64,000 nucleotides of DNA from Bursaphelenchus xylophilus (lineage: Eukaryota > Nematoda > Chromadorea > Rhabditida > Aphelenchoididae): the NCBI GenBank assembly GCA_904066235.2, contig CAJFCV020000004.1:6572001-6636000 (forward strand). Reading direction: 5' to 3'. A model generated the notes under the pieces. That model was not told the origin of the DNA. It saw only the letters and a list, made by a program, of their open reading frames with translations, and did not search any database. Of the stretch, positions 56,318-64,000 are shown piece after piece (the first letter of the stretch is position 1; every line of letters starts with the position of its first letter). A program made the position numbers and the translations under genes.

Positions 56318-58526
56318 ATGTTTGCCTTATTGTTTAGAGCGGACTTAAATTTGTTCGCTTTCCCTCTAATTTCATTTAATTTGGTGAGTTTAACGAAGAG
56401 TTTTGGGCTCATGGAATACCCGGGAATGTTTTCTTATCCCCATGATATCTCCTACCTCTCCCTGGACTCCAGAACTCGACAAAATGGATATAATTCCATT
56501 GAATTTGAGAGTCGATTCCGACCCACGCAGAGGAGTCATCGGTACTTTGATGAACTTTTCAATCGATTCCAACCTCAGGTAGTTTCACTTTTAAATTAAA
56601 TTTAAAATAATTAATTATTATTTTTAGCGGCGCTCCATTCTCTCCCGAAGTCCCGTAGCCACGCCAAAACGTGTGTCTTTTATCGGTAAATCAACAATTC
56701 CATAAAAGGATCTTAATTTAGATACCATTGATAACAACAGATCCTCCCAAAGATCGTATGATTATAAATACGATCACAGCTTCAAATCTGACGATTCTCT
56801 TAACGTTGAGAGAAGATATTCAGAAGATTGTAAGAAGACGGTGGTCGAGGAAGTGGTCGAACCAGTGGGCAGACCCTTGGGGAGGTTGAGAGATCCGCTG
56901 TGGAGAGATTACGGTAACGTTACGCTCATATTTTCCAAGCACTTTTTTGCAGATTTAAACAATAACAACAGCAGCATCGCTTATTCGCTTAACACTTTTC
57001 CGAATACTAACACGGTGTCTAAAGAACTGACGGCAGATAAAAATGTTCTTAATTGTCATCAAAATAGATCTCGAAATAGTAAAGGGAATTTTGAGAATAG
57101 CTTAGAGTACAATAAGGAGACTGAATTGGGACTTGTTGGTGATGCTTGGGAAGAAAAACGGGCAGATCGAGTGACAGATTCTGAGAGAAAATTGGAACCG
57201 AGCAAAAATTATATTGATGTATACAATCACGTGCCGAAACTTAAAAATAAAATTGAAAATTCTATTCCAACCATCGAAATAACTGAAAAAAGAATTGGTC
57301 TCGAGGTGGTTGATTATAATGCCGAATTTGGGACAGTAGGCGATAGTTTAGGGACACATTTTGTAATTTTTGAACGGCCAATTTCGAGTAATCACGCTAC
57401 TTTTGAGATTCCAAAACCAAGATTTAAATCGATTTCATGTCAAACTGAAAAGGAATTAGGGCCTGAGGCAATGATCGATTCAATATTATATAAGGATGTG
57501 AGTACTGTAACGACTTTTGACGAAATTTATTTGCATAAGTTTATGAGGAAAAAAGAAATCAAAAATATTAATTTTGAGCCGGAAATTCAAGAAGATGAGA
57601 ACTATTATCATCAAATAGATCCACATATAGAAAATGAATTGTCTCAAGATACTGAGCAAGTTTTGGATGAAAGAAAGAATTACGAAAAAATTTATTATAA
57701 CTCAAATTTTCGACGAGTGGATGACAGTAATTACACCTACATATACATCCAGGACACGGAATTAGAACAAGTTGAGAGTAGTTTTAGACAGTTAGAGAGT
57801 AGAAAAGACGTAAAAGAAGAAGAAGAAAACATTTATTTTAATATTGAAAATACCATCTACAATGAAGTAGAGAGCAAATTTGTGACGACTTTTGAGACTT
57901 TTAACGGCCGTAGATTTGTTTGCGAATTCGATGACATAAATAGAATTGAAAGGAAAACCCCGGAGACTACTTGTAGAACAGAAAGGGTAACAACGCCGAC
58001 CACTTTTCCTAGAGTTGTTAGTAAAAAGAAGAAAAAAACAAGGCAATGTTTGATAAAAGAGGCCCTTTACTTTCTAAATGGAACTCCTTTTTGGGATAAG
58101 ACTATTAAAATCAAAAATATAAAGAAGCATCAGCAATTGTAATTCTTCTCTCCTTCTATTAATGTGCCATAATTCAGATTGTTTTTGTCTTGGTGATGGT
58201 AAACGTTATTTTACCCTTTAGATCCCATCACTCCTCTTCCACTCAGATCAAACTTTTGCGATTACGGTAGGTTACTGTAACAAATTTTATAAACAAAATG
58301 TTTAGATCGACGTGGATATTCATATGATTCGAATCTGAGGAAAGGTAGGTGTTGCTGATTCAAAAATAATATAATTTCAGCTCACTCTCTGTCCACTTTC
58401 CAATACGATGACTATGAAGAAAAGAGGTAAATTACTTCAAATATTCGTATCCAATTTTATAGTTATGAAAGACGAGTGGAAGGTGCAGATCCTTGGTACG
58501 ATCGGCGTTGCTATCGTCTCCATTAA
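56318..58526 (+). CDS. Unrecognised Tyr/Asp/Arg-rich protein with a 1.2 kb optional exon
   Basis: No known family. I place the start at ATG 56318; ATG 56411 (MEYPGMFSYPHD) is equally possible. Exons up to 56913 encode polar, Tyr/Arg/Asp-rich sequence (SYDYKYDHSFKSDDS, GRPLGRLRDPLWRDY). From that phase-1 donor two joins work: a 39-nt intron into a long exon (56953-58142) of ~395 codons, polar and Asn/Glu-rich with its own stop; or a skip to 58222, reading DPITPLPLRS, and three further tiny exons ending DPWYDRRCYRLH at 58526. The small downstream exons preserve frame through four junctions, supporting the second isoform. Possibly a cytoskeletal or RNA-granule low-complexity protein; function not shown. 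Confidence 0.6.
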
Positions 58527-58631
58527 TGCTCATTTACTGATTAAATTGCTTTATAACCCGCAACAATAATAAATAAGATCGCTTGGCCAACAATTACTAG
58601 TAATAAATACCTTTTACATTACTTTTAACTC

Positions 58632-61608
<2,977 letters not shown>

Positions 61609-62238
61609 CGAGGGATGGGGGTTGGGGAGGGAGGGGAAACCGTGTGAATTATCTTGATCTCGGCGGGAACGGGAGCGTGGGGCGATTCCCACCACAGGAG
61701 AAGAAGGATGCCTTTTTTGAATCCCCGGATCTTCGTGGGGATCTTCTCACCGGTCTGGGATTGGGAAGATTCTCACCGAGAGCGATGCCAACAACACGAC
61801 GCTAGTTTGCGCGTAATTAGCTAATCAGGTGGAGGACAATAAGGTCAGAGAAAACGTCCACAAATGCAGAAATAAACCAGAGTCTGCCATGGAAGGCGGG
61901 GATTGCCGCGGATGTAGTACTACGGGATATCGGCCGAAGGGCCAATGGAAGGACGCCTTGCAGGAGGGGAATACGGTCGGCAAGAATTCCAGATACCAAG
62001 GCCTTTCGGAGATTCCCACGGCTCTAAAGTGGCTGGCCGGAGGGGATTGGCATTTCTAGGGTTTTCGGAAGAAGTAATTATAATGCAAGGAAAATATAAT
62101 TTATTACAATAAATAATTTTTAACAACCGTAAGAAACCCCAGAGCATAGACACTGGCATCTCTGCTGTACAACAATTGTGAGAACATGTGTTTGGATGTT
62201 CAACGAGGGAGATCAACAAGTACCATGGCTAAAACGCA
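61609..62238. other. Spacer between the two CSL copies
   Basis: About 630 bp that should contain the promoter of copy 1 and the 3' end of copy 2. It holds a perfect CSL-binding octamer at 62013-62020. Small open frames on both strands show no domain. Confidence 0.5.
62013..62020 (-). promoter_or_regulatory. CSL/LAG-1 binding site
   Basis: The minus strand reads CGTGGGAA, the high-affinity CSL consensus (C/T)GTGGGAA. It lies about 400 bp upstream of the copy 1 ATG and 220 bp beyond the copy 2 stop. A second core, GTGGGAA, occurs at about 61684-61691 in the copy 1 leader region. C. elegans lag-1 is known to be autoregulated, so this may be an autoregulatory site. Confidence 0.5.

Positions 62239-64000
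<1,762 letters not shown>

Overview
The window is nuclear DNA of a nematode, probably a rhabditid-like species outside well-known Caenorhabditis. Genes are densely packed on both strands. They are split by very short introns (about 30-60 nt, GT..TTTAG/TTTCAG). Many start codons lie 0-15 nt after an unpaired TTTCAG-type acceptor, as expected for spliced-leader trans-splicing. Several families are nematode-typical: the SLC17-like MFS clan, CHK kinase-like proteins, SH2-tyrosine kinases of the SPE-8/Fer type and FMRFamide-type peptide GPCRs. All gene models were built by eye by joining open frames at splice sites, so exon edges are inferences.

Layout, left to right: MFS transporter (-, runs off the left edge); AGGF1-like OCRE/FHA/G-patch protein (-); CDK20-like kinase (+) with a small secreted peptide gene nested antisense in its intron; secreted Pro-rich protein (+); a degenerate tyrosine-kinase-like protein (-); a 2.4 kb nest of three DNA transposons (9.3-11.7 kb); a CHK-like protein with a lost catalytic motif (+); TFIIH p62 (+) followed after 115 bp by mitochondrial seryl-tRNA synthetase (+); another nested transposon (18.6-19.8 kb); an ankyrin-repeat protein (+); a repeat-rich spacer; an FMRFamide-receptor-like GPCR (+); TIMMDC1-like (-) lying 149 bp behind TFIIIC220/GTF3C1 (-); an SH2-tyrosine kinase (+), ferredoxin reductase FDXR (+) and PARG (+) in a head-to-tail row; a double zeste/SANT-like protein (-); ZDHHC6-like (-); makorin (+); a FLYWCH + SANT-like protein (+); a repeat-rich spacer; a two-pore potassium channel (+); an unrecognised Tyr/Asp-rich gene with a very large optional exon (+); and two tandem copies of the Notch-pathway transcription factor CSL/LAG-1 (-), the second running off the right edge.

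The most unusual content is (1) the tandem CSL/LAG-1 pair with a perfect CSL-binding octamer between the copies; (2) a TTA-duplicating inverted-repeat element present twice, each copy carrying a tRNA-like cassette with good pol III A and B boxes and each nested inside a different transposon; (3) a dispersed group of TA-flanked miniature elements carrying GCAC(A/G)GTGC palindromes; and (4) two kinase-fold proteins whose catalytic motifs are lost. No prokaryotic system, CRISPR array or rRNA is present.
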